The notes: generated by a model from the sequence alone, not told the origin. 64,000 bases of DNA from Streptosporangium subroseum (GCF_900188345.1 NZ_FZOD01000004.1:165270-229269); one strand, 5' to 3'; numbered from the stretch's first letter, positions 45,811 through 55,140 are shown. Made by a program: numbers and translations.

Positions 45811-46370
45811 CAGGCTCGGCCGAGGTAATCGCCGGTGCGGGTGTCGACCTTGACCTTCTCGCCGGTCGTGATGAACAGCGGCACCTTGATCTCGGCGCCG
45901 GTCTCCAGCTTGGCCGGCTTGGTGCCGCCGGTGGAGCGGTCGCCCTGAAGGCCGGGCTCGGTCTCGGTGATGGTCAGCTCGACGGCCGCGGGCAGCTCGA
46001 TGTAGAGGACGTTGCCCTCGTTGATCGCCAGAACGGCCAGCATGTTCTCCAGGAGGTAGTCGGCGGCGGCGCCGACCGACGTCCTGGAGACGTTGAGCAT
46101 GTCGTAGTTCTCGGTGTCCATGAAGACGTATTCCTCGCCGTCCATGTACGAGAACTGCATCTCGCGCTTGTCGACGTTGGCCACCTCGACCTTGACGCCC
46201 GCGTTGAAGGTCTTGTCGACGACCTTGCCCGACCTGACGTTCTTCAGCTTGGTGCGGACGAACGCACCGCCCTTGCCGGGCTTGACGTGCTGGAACTCCA
46301 CAACCGCCCAGAGCTCACCGCCTTCGAGCTTGAGCACCAGGCCGTTCTTGAGGTCGTTCGTCGTCGCCAC
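45810..46370 (-). CDS. efp: Elongation factor P
   Basis: A 186-residue three-domain beta protein that relieves ribosome stalling at proline runs. [19 protein letters not shown], then [20 protein letters not shown] with the loop-tip lysine/proline region, MDTENYDM and the C-terminal [28 protein letters not shown]. The GTG start is preceded by GGAGAGACTA; the frame continues upstream to 46514 but that part overlaps pepQ. Confidence 0.96.
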   Translation of the reverse strand: MATTNDLKNGLVLKLEGGELWAVVEFQHVKPGKGGAFVRTKLKNVRSGKVVDKTFNAGVKVEVANVDKREMQFSYMDGEEYVFMDTENYDMLNVSRTSVGAAADYLLENMLAVLAINEGNVLYIELPAAVELTITETEPGLQGDRSTGGTKPAKLETGAEIKVPLFITTGEKVKVDTRTGDYLGRA

Positions 46371-46395
46371 TAGTCTCTCCTGCGTACGGCCGCTC

Positions 46396-47463
46396 TTAAA
46401 GGACAAGCAGCTCTTTGGTCGTCCGTGTGAGAAGTTCCGGCCCCTGATCACGCGCCACGAGTGTGTCCTCGATGCGGACGCCGCCCCTGCCCGGTAGGTA
46501 AACCCCAGGCTCAACGGTGACCGGAACTCGATCCTTTAGTCTAGCGTGCTCGGGGTCGGACTCTGGCTTTGCCGGAGACAGGAACGGCGCCTCGTGGATC
46601 TCCAGCCCGACACCGTGGCCGAGACCGTGCCCGAAGTACTCACCGTACCCGGCCTCCACGATCAGGTCGCGGGACGCGGCGTCCACGTCATGGGTGATCG
46701 CGCCGGGCCGTACGGCACGGCGACCGGCCCGCTGGGCCGCGCGGACCAGCTCGTACAGCTCGCGCTGCCACTGCGCGGGCTCGCCGACCGCCACGGTCCT
46801 GGTCATGTCGGCGTGGTAGCCCTCGTACAGCGCCCCGAAGTCCATCGTGACCAGGTCACCGCGCTCCAGCGGCCGGTCCGAGGGCGAGTGGTGCGGGATC
46901 GAGCCGTTGGGGCCGCTCGCCACGATCGAGTCGAAGGCGGGCCTGTCGGCGCCCAGCTCGATCATCCGGCACTCCAGCGCCCTGGCGATCTCCTTCTCGG
47001 TCAGCCCGGGCCTCAGGATGGGCAGCACGTCGGCGAGGGCCCGGTCGGTGAGCTCGCACGCGGTGCGGATGAGGTCGATCTCGGCCTCGTCCTTGACCAG
47101 GCGCACCGCCTCCACCATCCCGGACACCCGCAGCAGGTCCTCGCCCAGCCGGAAGTAGTCGGCGACGGACAGGTGGTCGGCCTCGACGCCGATCCTGCGA
47201 GCCCTGGAGACCAGGCCCCCGGCGACGTCGCGCTCCTCGACCACCTCGATGTCGGAGCAGATCCGCCGGGCGGTCTCGGTGTAGCGGGAGTCGGTGGCCA
47301 GCGTCGCGGTGGCGTCCGCCCGGACGAGCACCGCCGCGTTGGAGCTGTCCAGGCCGGTCAGGTAGCGCACGTTCACGCCATGGGTGACCAGGATCGCGTC
47401 CGCCTCGTGAGCGGGGAGCAGAGCCGCCAGGTGTTCACGGCGCCGAGCGTGGGTGACGGTCAT
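46396..47463 (-). CDS. pepQ: Xaa-Pro aminopeptidase (M24 family)
   Basis: A 355-residue metallopeptidase removing N-terminal residues before proline. N-terminal creatinase-like domain, then the pita-bread domain with metal ligands in [17 protein letters not shown] (two Asp), [16 protein letters not shown] (His) and [18 protein letters not shown] (Glu, Glu). Gene order pepQ-efp-nusB is standard in actinobacteria. No ribosome binding site precedes the ATG; TAACAT ends six bases before it, so a leaderless transcript is possible. Gene symbol given for the general family. Confidence 0.9.
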   Translation of the reverse strand: MTVTHARRREHLAALLPAHEADAILVTHGVNVRYLTGLDSSNAAVLVRADATATLATDSRYTETARRICSDIEVVEERDVAGGLVSRARRIGVEADHLSVADYFRLGEDLLRVSGMVEAVRLVKDEAEIDLIRTACELTDRALADVLPILRPGLTEKEIARALECRMIELGADRPAFDSIVASGPNGSIPHHSPSDRPLERGDLVTMDFGALYEGYHADMTRTVAVGEPAQWQRELYELVRAAQRAGRRAVRPGAITHDVDAASRDLIVEAGYGEYFGHGLGHGVGLEIHEAPFLSPAKPESDPEHARLKDRVPVTVEPGVYLPGRGGVRIEDTLVARDQGPELLTRTTKELLVL

Positions 47464-47561
47464 ATCTGAATGTTATTGACCGATTTCATGGCGCTACGAC
47501 CATTTTGAAGTGATTTCCGTAAGCGGGAGGGGTCCGCCCCGGCACGGACCCCCTCTCGGGA

Positions 47562-47663
47562 AGAGGCCGACCCGGTCTGGGCCGCGACCCGGGGAGAGAC
47601 CGGCCCGGCCTGGGCCGCGACCCGGGGAGAGACCGGCCCGGTCTGGGCCGCGGCCCGGGGAGA
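47562..47663. repeat. Three tandem copies of a ~33-bp unit
   Basis: Unit GACCGGCCCGGTCTGGGCC plus GCGACCCGGGGAGA; copies end at 47597, 47630 and 47663, the first with a few changes. On the minus strand an ORF through it reads AGLSPGRGPDR repeated three times (62 codons, 47494-47682), but no ribosome binding site was found, so it is listed as a repeat only. Confidence 0.75.
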
Positions 47664-47689
47664 GCCCGGCCCTCCCGCTCACGGAGAGG

Positions 47690-48730
47690 TCAGGACGCGA
47701 GATCCCTGACCTTCTCGATCAGCTGGATGCGCTCCTCGTGCGTACGGCCGAGCGGGGTGACGTTGATGGTCGTGACGCCCGACTCCCTCATGGCCTGAAG
47801 GCGGTCGCGGACGTGGCCCTCGGAGCCGATCAGCGACATCTTCTCGAGCAGCTCCTGGGGGACGAGCGCGGCGGCCTCGTCCTTCTTGCCGTCGAGATAG
47901 AGGTTCTGGATCTGCTCGGCCTCCTTCTCGTAGCCGTACCGGCGGGCGAGGTCGTTGTAGAAGTTCTTGCCCTTGGCGCCCATCCCGCCGATGTAGAGGG
48001 CCGCCATCGGGCGGCCCAGCTCCAGCCAGTCCGACACGTCGTCGCCGATGGCCAGCGCCGCCTGGGCGATGACGTCCAGCTCGCCCAGGGCCGGGTCGCG
48101 CTTGGCCCTGCCCGCGGCCAGGGAGGCGCCCCAGACGTCCGCGGCCTTCTCCGGCATGTAGAAGATCGGCTGCCAGCCCTCGGCCAGTTCGGCGGAGAGC
48201 TCGACGTTCTTCGGGCCGATGGCGGCGACCACGACGGGGATGCGATCGCGGACCGGGTGGTTGATGATCTTCAGGGGCTTGCCCAGGCCGGTGCCCTGGT
48301 CCGCGGGGAGCGGGATGGTGTAGTGCCTGCCCTCGTAGGTCAGGCGTTCGCGCTTCCAGACCTGGCGGCAGATCTCGATGATCTCGCGGGTACGGCCCAG
48401 CGGGGCGGTGTACGGCACGCCGTGGAAGCCCTCGATGACCTGCGGGCCCGAGGCGCCCAGGCCGAGGGTGAAGCGGCCGTCGGAGACGAAGTCCATGCCC
48501 GCGGCGGTCATGGCCAGCAGGGTCGGGGTCCGGGAGTAGATCGGCAGGATGCCGGAGGCGATCTGCAGCCGCTCGGTCTTGGCCGCGATGTAGCCCATCT
48601 GGCTGACCGCGTCGAAGCTGTAGGCCTCGGCGACGAAAACGATGTCGAGACCGGCCTTCTCGTAGTCGGCCAGCTCGGCCACCGTCTCCTTGAAGCCCCC
48701 CGAGTAGTTCAGGGCCATACCGATACGCAT
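47690..48730 (-). CDS. LLM class F420-dependent oxidoreductase
   Basis: A 346-residue bacterial-luciferase-like TIM barrel. MRIGMALNYSGGFKETVAEL, VFVAEAYSFDAVSQMGYIAAKT, LGLGASGPQVIEGFHG and the F420-binding style of that group point to an F420-dependent enzyme of the actinobacterial LLM family, close to those annotated as Rv-type LLM oxidoreductases. Substrate unknown. The ATG used has AAGGA ten bases upstream; the frame extends 21 codons further without support. Confidence 0.85.
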   Translation of the reverse strand: MRIGMALNYSGGFKETVAELADYEKAGLDIVFVAEAYSFDAVSQMGYIAAKTERLQIASGILPIYSRTPTLLAMTAAGMDFVSDGRFTLGLGASGPQVIEGFHGVPYTAPLGRTREIIEICRQVWKRERLTYEGRHYTIPLPADQGTGLGKPLKIINHPVRDRIPVVVAAIGPKNVELSAELAEGWQPIFYMPEKAADVWGASLAAGRAKRDPALGELDVIAQAALAIGDDVSDWLELGRPMAALYIGGMGAKGKNFYNDLARRYGYEKEAEQIQNLYLDGKKDEAAALVPQELLEKMSLIGSEGHVRDRLQAMRESGVTTINVTPLGRTHEERIQLIEKVRDLAS

Positions 48731-48903
48731 CGTGAGATCGTCCTTCCGCATACGCCGACGAAACCGAATGTTGTTCCGTTGTCTCGGCAACAAAGGCTAT
48801 CTACTGACCGCCGAAGCACCAAGCCCCGCGCCGCCGCCGCATGGCCGGTAGCGTACGCATTCCGGGGTAGGGGATCCCCCGGGTGCGGCGGACGAGGAGC
48901 GAT

Positions 48904-49791
48904 GTGCTGAGGTGGTCGATCGTCGTGGCGGCGGGGGTGCTCTCCCTGGTTCTCGGGGGGCACTGGCTGCTGCCGGAGCTGGGCGGGTTCACACCCGTTC
49001 TGGAGAGCGTGCTCCCCTGGCTGGGGGTCGCCACGCCGATCCTGCTGGTGGGCGCGCTGTTCACCCGTTCGTGGCAGGTGATCACCGCGGCGTTGGTCCC
49101 CGTGACCGTGTGGGCGTTCATGTTCGGCCCCACGCTGCTGCACAGCCCGCCCGGCGGCCTGAGCGACGTGTCCGTCGCCACGCTCAACGTGGGCGCGACC
49201 AACGCCCAGTCGGCGCAGGCCGTACAGACCGTCTCGAAAGGCCGTGACCTGATCGCGGTGCAGGAGCTGACGCCGGGCGGCCCGGCCGCGAAGTTCCTCA
49301 ACGAGCACTTCCCGTACAACTACCGGATCGCCACGGTCGGCCTCTGGAGCCGGTTTCCGATCCTTGAGACCCGCAAGGTGGACATCGGCCTGGACTGGGC
49401 GCGGGCCCTGCGGGCGGTGGTCAAGACCCCCAGGGGAAAGCTGACCGTCTACGTCATGCATCTCGCCTCCGCCCGCCCCGGCCAGACCGACCTGCGCGAC
49501 GAGACCCTCGCCAAGGCCGGGAAGATCGTCGACAGGGATACCAGCGAGCACCTGCTGCTGCTCGGCGACCTCAACACCGCCACCACCGACCGCAAACGCG
49601 CGGGCCTGGTGCCGCCCCTGTCGGACGCCCAGCAGGAGGCCGGCGAGGGATTCGGCTTCACCTGGCCGGCGTCCTTCCCCGTCACCCGCCCGGACCACAT
49701 CCTCTACCGCGGCCTCACCGCCACCAGCGCCGGTGTCGAGCAGGCCGCGGGCAGCGACCACCGCGCGGCGGTCGCGTCACTCCGCCTCTGA
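48904..49791 (+). CDS. Endonuclease/exonuclease/phosphatase (EEP) family membrane protein
   Basis: A 295-residue protein. Three hydrophobic helices in the first ~80 residues place the rest outside the cytoplasm. The EEP domain shows VATLNVGATN, VQELTPGG (metal Glu), LLGDLNTATTDR (Asp-x-Asn) and the final GSDHRAAVA with the catalytic Asp-His. Such proteins hydrolyse phosphodiesters of nucleic acids, lipids or nucleotides. GTG start with GAGGAG upstream; a start seven codons earlier is possible. Confidence 0.85.
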   Translation: MLRWSIVVAAGVLSLVLGGHWLLPELGGFTPVLESVLPWLGVATPILLVGALFTRSWQVITAALVPVTVWAFMFGPTLLHSPPGGLSDVSVATLNVGATNAQSAQAVQTVSKGRDLIAVQELTPGGPAAKFLNEHFPYNYRIATVGLWSRFPILETRKVDIGLDWARALRAVVKTPRGKLTVYVMHLASARPGQTDLRDETLAKAGKIVDRDTSEHLLLLGDLNTATTDRKRAGLVPPLSDAQQEAGEGFGFTWPASFPVTRPDHILYRGLTATSAGVEQAAGSDHRAAVASLRL

Positions 49792-49795
49792 ACCC

Positions 49796-49830
49796 GGCGG
49801 CGGGGAGACCCTCCCGTCCGGCCCGCCGCC
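49796..49830. terminator. Bidirectional terminator between convergent genes
   Basis: Stem GGCGGCGGG / CCCGCCGCC with a 17-base loop, between the EEP gene (+) and the MobA-like gene (-). Confidence 0.6.
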
Positions 49831-49840
49831 GCGGGAGACC

Positions 49841-50413
49841 TCAGCGGGCCCGCAGCGCGGACAGATCCGCCGGAGTGTCGATGTCGGCGGGGTCGCCGAT
49901 GTCGTCGCAGGGCACCGCGACGACCAGCTCGGGGTGGGCACGCAGGAACGGCCGGGCGCCGGTGTCGCCGGTCGCGAGCCCGGCGACCTCCTCGAAGTGC
50001 TCCCTGGCGATCAGCACCGGGTTGCGCCGCGCCCCGCCGTAGGTGGCGACGGCCACCGAGGCCCCGTCTCTCGCGGCCCGGATGAGCCGCTCCACCACCT
50101 TCGGGCCGATGAACGGCTGGTCCACCAGGGCGATCACCACGTGTTCGGCGTCGTCGGGAAGCGCGCCCAGGCCGACGCGGAGCGAGGAGCCCATCCCGGA
50201 GCGCCAGTCGGGGTTGCGCACGGTCACCGCTCCCCGCACCTGCGCGGTGGCGGCTCCGAGCACGACGACCACGGGATGGCAGCCGCCGTCGTGGAGCAGC
50301 CGGATCCCCCGGTCCACCAGCCGCTCTCCCCGGAACTCCACCAGTGCCTTCGGCGTGCCGAGGCGCGACCCCGACCCGGCCGCCAGCAGCAGCCCCGCGC
50401 TTCCAGATCTCAT
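49841..50413 (-). CDS. MobA/MocA-like nucleotidyltransferase
   Basis: A 190-residue protein. N-terminal LLLAAGSGSRLGTPKALVEFRGE is the nucleotide-binding signature (G-S-G-x-R-L-G-x-P-K); VIALVDQPFIGPKVV gives the metal Asp and the D-Q-P motif of molybdopterin cytidylyltransferases. It is the last gene of a four-gene set with XdhC, VWA and MoxR proteins, which supports a role in cofactor loading of molybdenum hydroxylases. GAGGAGTCAC precedes the ATG. Confidence 0.82.
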   Translation of the reverse strand: MRSGSAGLLLAAGSGSRLGTPKALVEFRGERLVDRGIRLLHDGGCHPVVVVLGAATAQVRGAVTVRNPDWRSGMGSSLRVGLGALPDDAEHVVIALVDQPFIGPKVVERLIRAARDGASVAVATYGGARRNPVLIAREHFEEVAGLATGDTGARPFLRAHPELVVAVPCDDIGDPADIDTPADLSALRAR

Positions 50414-50444
50414 GTGACTCCTCGGCTCCGCCCGGCCATCGTGA

Positions 50445-51551
50445 TCACGCGTGGGGCCCGTGCCCGTGGATCCGGCCCGAGCCGTCGGTGAGCGGCTGCC
50501 CGGAACCGCCCCAGCGCAGCTGGATCAGCTCGGCCGCGATGGAGACCGCGGTCTCCTCCGGGGTCCGCGCTCCCAGGTCCAGGCCGATCGGCGAGCGCAG
50601 CCGCTTCAGCTCCACCTCGCTCAGGCCCGCCTGAGCGAGCCGTGCCAGTCGGTCCTCGTGCGTACGGCGCGAGCCCATCGCGCCGACGTAGCCCGCCGGG
50701 GTGCGCAGGGCCACCTCCAGCAGGGGAACGTCGAACTTCGGGTCGTGGGTGAGCACGCAGATCGCGGTCCGCTCGTCCACGGCGATCGAGCTGAGGTAGT
50801 CGTGCGGCCACTTGACGATCACCTCGTCGGCCTCGGGAAAGCGTTTGGCCGTGGTGAACACCGGCCGGGCGTCGCACACGACCACGTGGTAGCCGAGGAA
50901 CTTGCCGACCCTGGCCACCGCCGCGGCGAAGTCGATCGCGCCGAAGACCAGCATCCGGGGCGGCGGGGCGAAGGAGTTCACGAAGACCGACAAATCATCG
51001 AGGCGCCGCTCGCCTCGCGCGCCGTAGCGCCGGACCCCGGTGAGCCCCTGCGCGAGCATGCCCCGGACGTCGTCGTCCACCGCCTCGTCGAGCCGGGCCA
51101 CGCCCAGCGAGCCCGAGGAGCGGTCCGGCCAGATCACCCGGCGGGCCCCGACCGCACCGGGTCCCGACAGCACGGTCGCCACCGCCACCGGCTCGCGCTC
51201 CCGCACCGATTCGGCGATCGCCCCCAGCTCGGGGAAGGTCTCGCGCGATATCGGCTCGACGAACACATCCAGGATGCCGCCGCAGGTCAGCCCGACGGAG
51301 AAGGCGTCGTCGTCGCTCACGCCGTACCGTTGCAGGACCGGCGTCCCGGAGGCGAGCACGTCCTGGGCCAGTTCGTAGACGGCGCCCTCGACGCAGCCGC
51401 CCGAGACACTGCCCTCCGCCTCCTCGCCGAGCACGGCCATGGAGGCGCCCGGCGGGCGCGGGGCGCTACGGAAGGTATCCACCACGGTGGCCAGGCCGAA
51501 TCTCTCCCCGGTCTCCCACCACCGCGCGATCTGCATCAACACGTCACGCAT
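50445..51551 (-). CDS. XdhC/CoxF family maturation protein
   Basis: A 368-residue protein. N-terminal XdhC/CoxI domain: FGLATVVDTFRSAPRPPGASMAV and GSVSGGCVEGAVYELA with the conserved Cys; C-terminal Rossmann domain: MLVFGAIDFAAAVARVGKFLGYHVVVCDARPVF, VLTHDPKFDVPLLEVAL and GYVGAMGSRRTHEDR. XdhC proteins bind and help sulfurate the molybdenum cofactor before insertion. GGGAGG precedes the ATG, which overlaps the VWA gene by eight bases. Confidence 0.92.
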   Translation of the reverse strand: MRDVLMQIARWWETGERFGLATVVDTFRSAPRPPGASMAVLGEEAEGSVSGGCVEGAVYELAQDVLASGTPVLQRYGVSDDDAFSVGLTCGGILDVFVEPISRETFPELGAIAESVREREPVAVATVLSGPGAVGARRVIWPDRSSGSLGVARLDEAVDDDVRGMLAQGLTGVRRYGARGERRLDDLSVFVNSFAPPPRMLVFGAIDFAAAVARVGKFLGYHVVVCDARPVFTTAKRFPEADEVIVKWPHDYLSSIAVDERTAICVLTHDPKFDVPLLEVALRTPAGYVGAMGSRRTHEDRLARLAQAGLSEVELKRLRSPIGLDLGARTPEETAVSIAAELIQLRWGGSGQPLTDGSGRIHGHGPHA

Positions 51552-52719
51552 TCGCGCCTCCCAGCAACCTGGCGAGCTCTTCGAAGGCGGCCAGGCTGTG
51601 CCCGGCCACAAAGTCGTCAACGTACGGCAGTGCCACACGCATCCCCGCGGTGAGCGGCTGGTAACCCTTCTGGCCCTTGTGCGGGTTGACCCAGATCACG
51701 CGATGCGCCGTCCGGGACAGCCGGGCCATCTCCGCGCCGAGCAGCGAGACGTCCCCCCGCTCCCACCCGTCGGAGGCGATCACCACCACCGCGCCCCCCG
51801 CGTCGTTCAGCGACAGGAACCTCCGCAGCTCCTCGCCCAGCCGGGTGCCGCCACTCCAGTCGGGGATGGCGCGGGAGACGGCGTTCATGGCGGTGGCCGG
51901 GTCGCGGTGGCGCAGCTCCGCGGTGAGCCGGGTGAGCCGGGTGCCCGTGCTGAACACCTCGGTGGCCCGGGGCTCGGACCTGACCAGCGCGTGGCCGAGG
52001 CGGAGCAGCGTGTCGGCGTAGGGGGTCATGGAACCGCTGACGTCCACCAGCAGCACGACCCGGCGGGGCCTGGTCCTGTGCGTGCGATAGCGGAGCCTGG
52101 CGGTCTCCCCGCCCCTTCGCAGCGCCTCGCGGATCGTCGCCCTGCTGTCCAGCCGGCCCCGGTGCGACGGCTGGAACCGCCGCGACCTGCGCTGCTCACG
52201 CCCTGTCCTGAGCAGGGCGAGCAGCCGGTGCACCTCGGCCAGCTCCGCCCCGGTCATCCTGGCCACGTCCCGGTTGCGCAGCACCTCCACCGCGCTCGCG
52301 GTCGCCGCGGGGACCGGACCGTCGCCGCTCTCCCCCCGGTCACCGGCCAGAGCCGCGGTGTGCCGGACGACGGTGATCGCGGCGGGTTTCGCACGGCCCG
52401 CGCGCAGCCCCCCGAAGTAGGCCCGGAAGACCCGGTCGTAGCGGGGCAGGTCGTCGGCCGAGGCGCACAGGGTGAACCGGCCCGCCCAGTAGGCGTCGTC
52501 GGGCCTGGCGGCGTCCAGGTGGGACAGGGCCCGCAGGAAGTTCTGGGTCCTCTCGTGGTCGGCGGGGACCCCGGCGGCGCGCAGCGTCCTGGCGAAGCCG
52601 GTCATGACGGCGACCATGTCCCCCGGCGCCACAGCAGGCGCAGCGGACACAGCGGACACAGCGGTCTCCGCGTCGGCGGGGCCACCGGGCCGCCGGTCGC
52701 CGTCAGCGTCGGAGATCAC
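51544..52719 (-). CDS. VWA domain protein, CoxE type
   Basis: About 391 residues. The C-terminal half is a von Willebrand A domain with an intact metal-ion adhesion site, VLLVDVSGSMTPYADTLL, STGTRLTR and VVIASDGWERGD. CoxE-type proteins work with a MoxR ATPase (CoxD) in assembling the copper-molybdenum centre of CO dehydrogenase and related enzymes. A GTG overlapping the MoxR end by 17 bases is taken as start; an ATG behind GGGGGAC at 52617 (MVAVMTGFARTLR) is a good alternative. Confidence 0.85.
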   Translation of the reverse strand: MISDADGDRRPGGPADAETAVSAVSAAPAVAPGDMVAVMTGFARTLRAAGVPADHERTQNFLRALSHLDAARPDDAYWAGRFTLCASADDLPRYDRVFRAYFGGLRAGRAKPAAITVVRHTAALAGDRGESGDGPVPAATASAVEVLRNRDVARMTGAELAEVHRLLALLRTGREQRRSRRFQPSHRGRLDSRATIREALRRGGETARLRYRTHRTRPRRVVLLVDVSGSMTPYADTLLRLGHALVRSEPRATEVFSTGTRLTRLTAELRHRDPATAMNAVSRAIPDWSGGTRLGEELRRFLSLNDAGGAVVVIASDGWERGDVSLLGAEMARLSRTAHRVIWVNPHKGQKGYQPLTAGMRVALPYVDDFVAGHSLAAFEELARLLGGANA

Positions 52720-53599
52720 CGAAGAACCCGTTCCCCAGCACGGCCTCGTGGTCCTCCCGGTGCTTGAGCAGGGCGCCCAGCGTGGCGGCGGCCACGTCGG
52801 GGTCCAGCTCCCGCGCACCGAGGGTCAGCAGCGCCTCGGTCCAGTCGAGGGTCTCGGCGATCCCGGGAGGCTTGATGAGGTCGGTCTCGCGGAGCCGTGC
52901 CGTCGCCTTGGCCACCTGCTCGGCGAGGCTCTCGGAGCACGCGGGCAGCCGTCTGCGCAGGATCGCCACCTCCCGCTCGAAGGAGGGGTGTTCGAGCCAG
53001 TGGTAGAGGCAGCGTCTCTTGAGCGCGTCGTGCACCTCGCGGGTGCGGTTGGAGGTCAGCACGACCACCGGCGGCCGCTCGGCGCGGATCGTGCCGAGTT
53101 CGGGGACGGAGATCGCGAAGTCCGAGAGCACCTCCAGCAGGATCGCCTCGAACTCCACGTCGGCCCGGTCGACCTCGTCGATGAGCAGCACCGCCGGCTG
53201 GGTCTCGATCGCCTTCAGCAGCGGCCGGGCGATCAGGAACCTCCGGTCGTAGACCTCCCCCTCCAGCCGGGCGGCGTCGGTGATCCCGCCCGCCTCGGCG
53301 GCCTTCAGGTGCAGGAGCTGGCGGGCGAAGTCCCAGTCGTAGAGCGCCTGGGAGGCGTCGAGTCCCTCGTAACACTGCAGCCGGATCAGCGGCGCCCCCA
53401 GCACGGCGGCCAGGGTCCTGGCCAGCTCGGTCTTGCCGACCCCCGCCTCGCCTTCGAGGAGCAGCGGGCGGCCCATCCGCAGCGCGAGGAACGCCGCCGT
53501 GGCCAGCCCATCGTCGGCGAGATACGCCCGCTCGTCGAGCAACTCGGCCAGCCGGCCGGGAGACTCCATGTCCGATGCCTTGATCGTCCGCCTCACCAC
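52703..53599 (-). CDS. MoxR family AAA ATPase, CoxD type
   Basis: A 298-residue AAA protein. Walker A LLLEGEAGVGKTELART, Walker B VLLIDEVDRADVEFEAILLE, sensor VVVLTSNRTREVHDALKRRCLYHWLEHP. The last string is typical of CoxD relatives rather than of the MoxR beside mraZ. First gene of the maturation set. Start uncertain: tandem GTG codons at 53599 or an ATG at 53569 (MESPGRLAE) with AAGG upstream. Confidence 0.9.
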   Translation of the reverse strand: MVRRTIKASDMESPGRLAELLDERAYLADDGLATAAFLALRMGRPLLLEGEAGVGKTELARTLAAVLGAPLIRLQCYEGLDASQALYDWDFARQLLHLKAAEAGGITDAARLEGEVYDRRFLIARPLLKAIETQPAVLLIDEVDRADVEFEAILLEVLSDFAISVPELGTIRAERPPVVVLTSNRTREVHDALKRRCLYHWLEHPSFEREVAILRRRLPACSESLAEQVAKATARLRETDLIKPPGIAETLDWTEALLTLGARELDPDVAAATLGALLKHREDHEAVLGNGFFGDLRR

Positions 53600-53631
53600 C
53601 TCAGGTTACGCCTGAATGTCCGATCAGGGCT

Positions 53632-53680
53632 TGGCCGATCTCTGCCATCGGATCCGGCGCCGGATGGCAGAGATCGGCCA
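53632..53680. repeat. 18-bp perfect inverted repeat between divergent genes
   Basis: TGGCCGATCTCTGCCATC (53632-53649) and its exact complement (53663-53680) are 13 bases apart. It sits in the 200-base gap between the CoxD-type gene (-) and trkH (+), where both transcripts start rather than end. Confidence 0.8.
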
Positions 53681-53762
53681 TGGCGGGCCGCCGCGAGCGG
53701 TGCTCGGAGGGGAGGCCGGAGCGGCTCCGCCCGATCACCCCGGGGCGATCGGGCGAACGATC

Positions 53763-53791
53763 TTAGGTTCGGGAGCGAACAGGCGTATCCT
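53763..53791 (+). promoter_or_regulatory. Candidate promoter of a leaderless trkH message
   Basis: TTAGGT and TATCCT are 17 bases apart. A start 7-9 bases after TATCCT falls on the trkH GTG at 53800, and the bases before it (CACCCCCT) contain no ribosome binding site. Confidence 0.5.
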
Positions 53792-53799
53792 CACCCCCT

Positions 53800-55140
53800 G
53801 TGAGGAATCCGGTCCGTCAGCTCAACACGCCGTCGAGAGTCGTCGTGGTGGCGTTCCTGACGGTGGTGGCCATCGGCACGGGGCTGCTGTCGATGCCGAT
53901 GGCGGTCGAGGCGGGTGAGACGACCTCGTGGACGTCCGCTCTGTTCACCGCCACCTCGGCGGTGTGCGTGACCGGCCTCGCCGTGCACGACACCGCGGAA
54001 CACTGGTCGTTCTTCGGTGAGATCGTGATCCTGGTGCTGATGCAGATCGGCGGATTCGGGATCATGACGCTCTCCTCGATCCTCGCGGTGGTCGTCTCCG
54101 GCAGGCTGGGCCTGCGCGCCCGGCTCAACACGCAGGCAGAGACCAAGACCTTCGGCCCCGGCGACGTGCGCCGGGTGATCACGGGCGTCGCCAAGGTCAC
54201 GCTGGTGGCGGAGGTGCTGACCGCCGCGGCGCTCACCGCCCGCTTTCTGATCGGGTACGGCGAGCCGTTCGGCCGCGCCCTTTACTACGGGATATTCCAC
54301 TCCGTCTCGGCCTTCACCAACGCCGGGTTCGCGCTCTGGCCGGACAGCATCATGAGGTTCGTCGGCGACCCGTGGATCTGCATCCCCCTCGCGCTGGCGG
54401 TGGTCGCCGGAGGCCTCGGCTTCCCCGTCTACGCCGTGCTCCGGCAGCACTGGCGCCGCCCGGCCCGCTGGTCGCTGCACACCAAGATCACGCTGGGGAT
54501 GACCGCCGTCCTGCTGTTCGGCGGTGCCCTGGCCATCACCGTCACCGAGTGGAACAACCCCGGCACCATGGGCGGGCTCTCCCCCGGCCTGCGGATCATG
54601 GCCGGGTTCTTCCACAGCGCCATGACGCGGAGCGGCGGCCTGAACTCGGTTGACACCTCCCAGATGTCGGAGAACTCCTGGCTGATCAGCGACGTGCTGA
54701 TGTTCGTCGGCGCGGGCAGCGCGAGCACCGGCGGCGGCATCAAGGTGACGACGTTCGCGCTTCTGGGGTACGTCATCCTCGCCGAGCTGCGCGGCGAACC
54801 GGACGTCTCGGCGGGCCGCCGCCGCATCCCCGAGCAGCTCCAGCGGCAGACGCTGACCATCGCGCTTCTGAGCGTGGCCTCCGTCGCCGTGGGCACCTTC
54901 GTGATGATGGTGGTGACCCCGTTCAAGCTCGACCGCGTACTGTTCGAGGTGATTTCCGCCTTCGGCACGGTCGGCCTGTCGTCGGGGGTCACCGCCCAGG
55001 CCGGCACCGCGGGGCACCTGGTCCTGACGGCCCTGATGTTCATCGGCCGAATCGGCCCGGTGACCCTCGGTGCGGCCCTGGCCCTGCACATCCAGACCCG
55101 TCGGTTCCGCTATCCGGAGGAGCGTCCTCTCGTTGGTTGA
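53800..55140 (+). CDS. TrkH/KtrB family potassium uptake channel subunit
   Basis: A 446-residue membrane protein with the four P-loop repeats of the family: TATSAVCVTGLA, SVSAFTNAGFA, SGGLNSVD and SAFGTVGLSSG filter motifs. Loops such as VGAGSASTGGGIKVTT are typical. It forms the pore for K+ and is gated by the RCK protein coded next. GTG start, no binding site, see the promoter entry. Confidence 0.95.
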   Translation: MRNPVRQLNTPSRVVVVAFLTVVAIGTGLLSMPMAVEAGETTSWTSALFTATSAVCVTGLAVHDTAEHWSFFGEIVILVLMQIGGFGIMTLSSILAVVVSGRLGLRARLNTQAETKTFGPGDVRRVITGVAKVTLVAEVLTAAALTARFLIGYGEPFGRALYYGIFHSVSAFTNAGFALWPDSIMRFVGDPWICIPLALAVVAGGLGFPVYAVLRQHWRRPARWSLHTKITLGMTAVLLFGGALAITVTEWNNPGTMGGLSPGLRIMAGFFHSAMTRSGGLNSVDTSQMSENSWLISDVLMFVGAGSASTGGGIKVTTFALLGYVILAELRGEPDVSAGRRRIPEQLQRQTLTIALLSVASVAVGTFVMMVVTPFKLDRVLFEVISAFGTVGLSSGVTAQAGTAGHLVLTALMFIGRIGPVTLGAALALHIQTRRFRYPEERPLVG

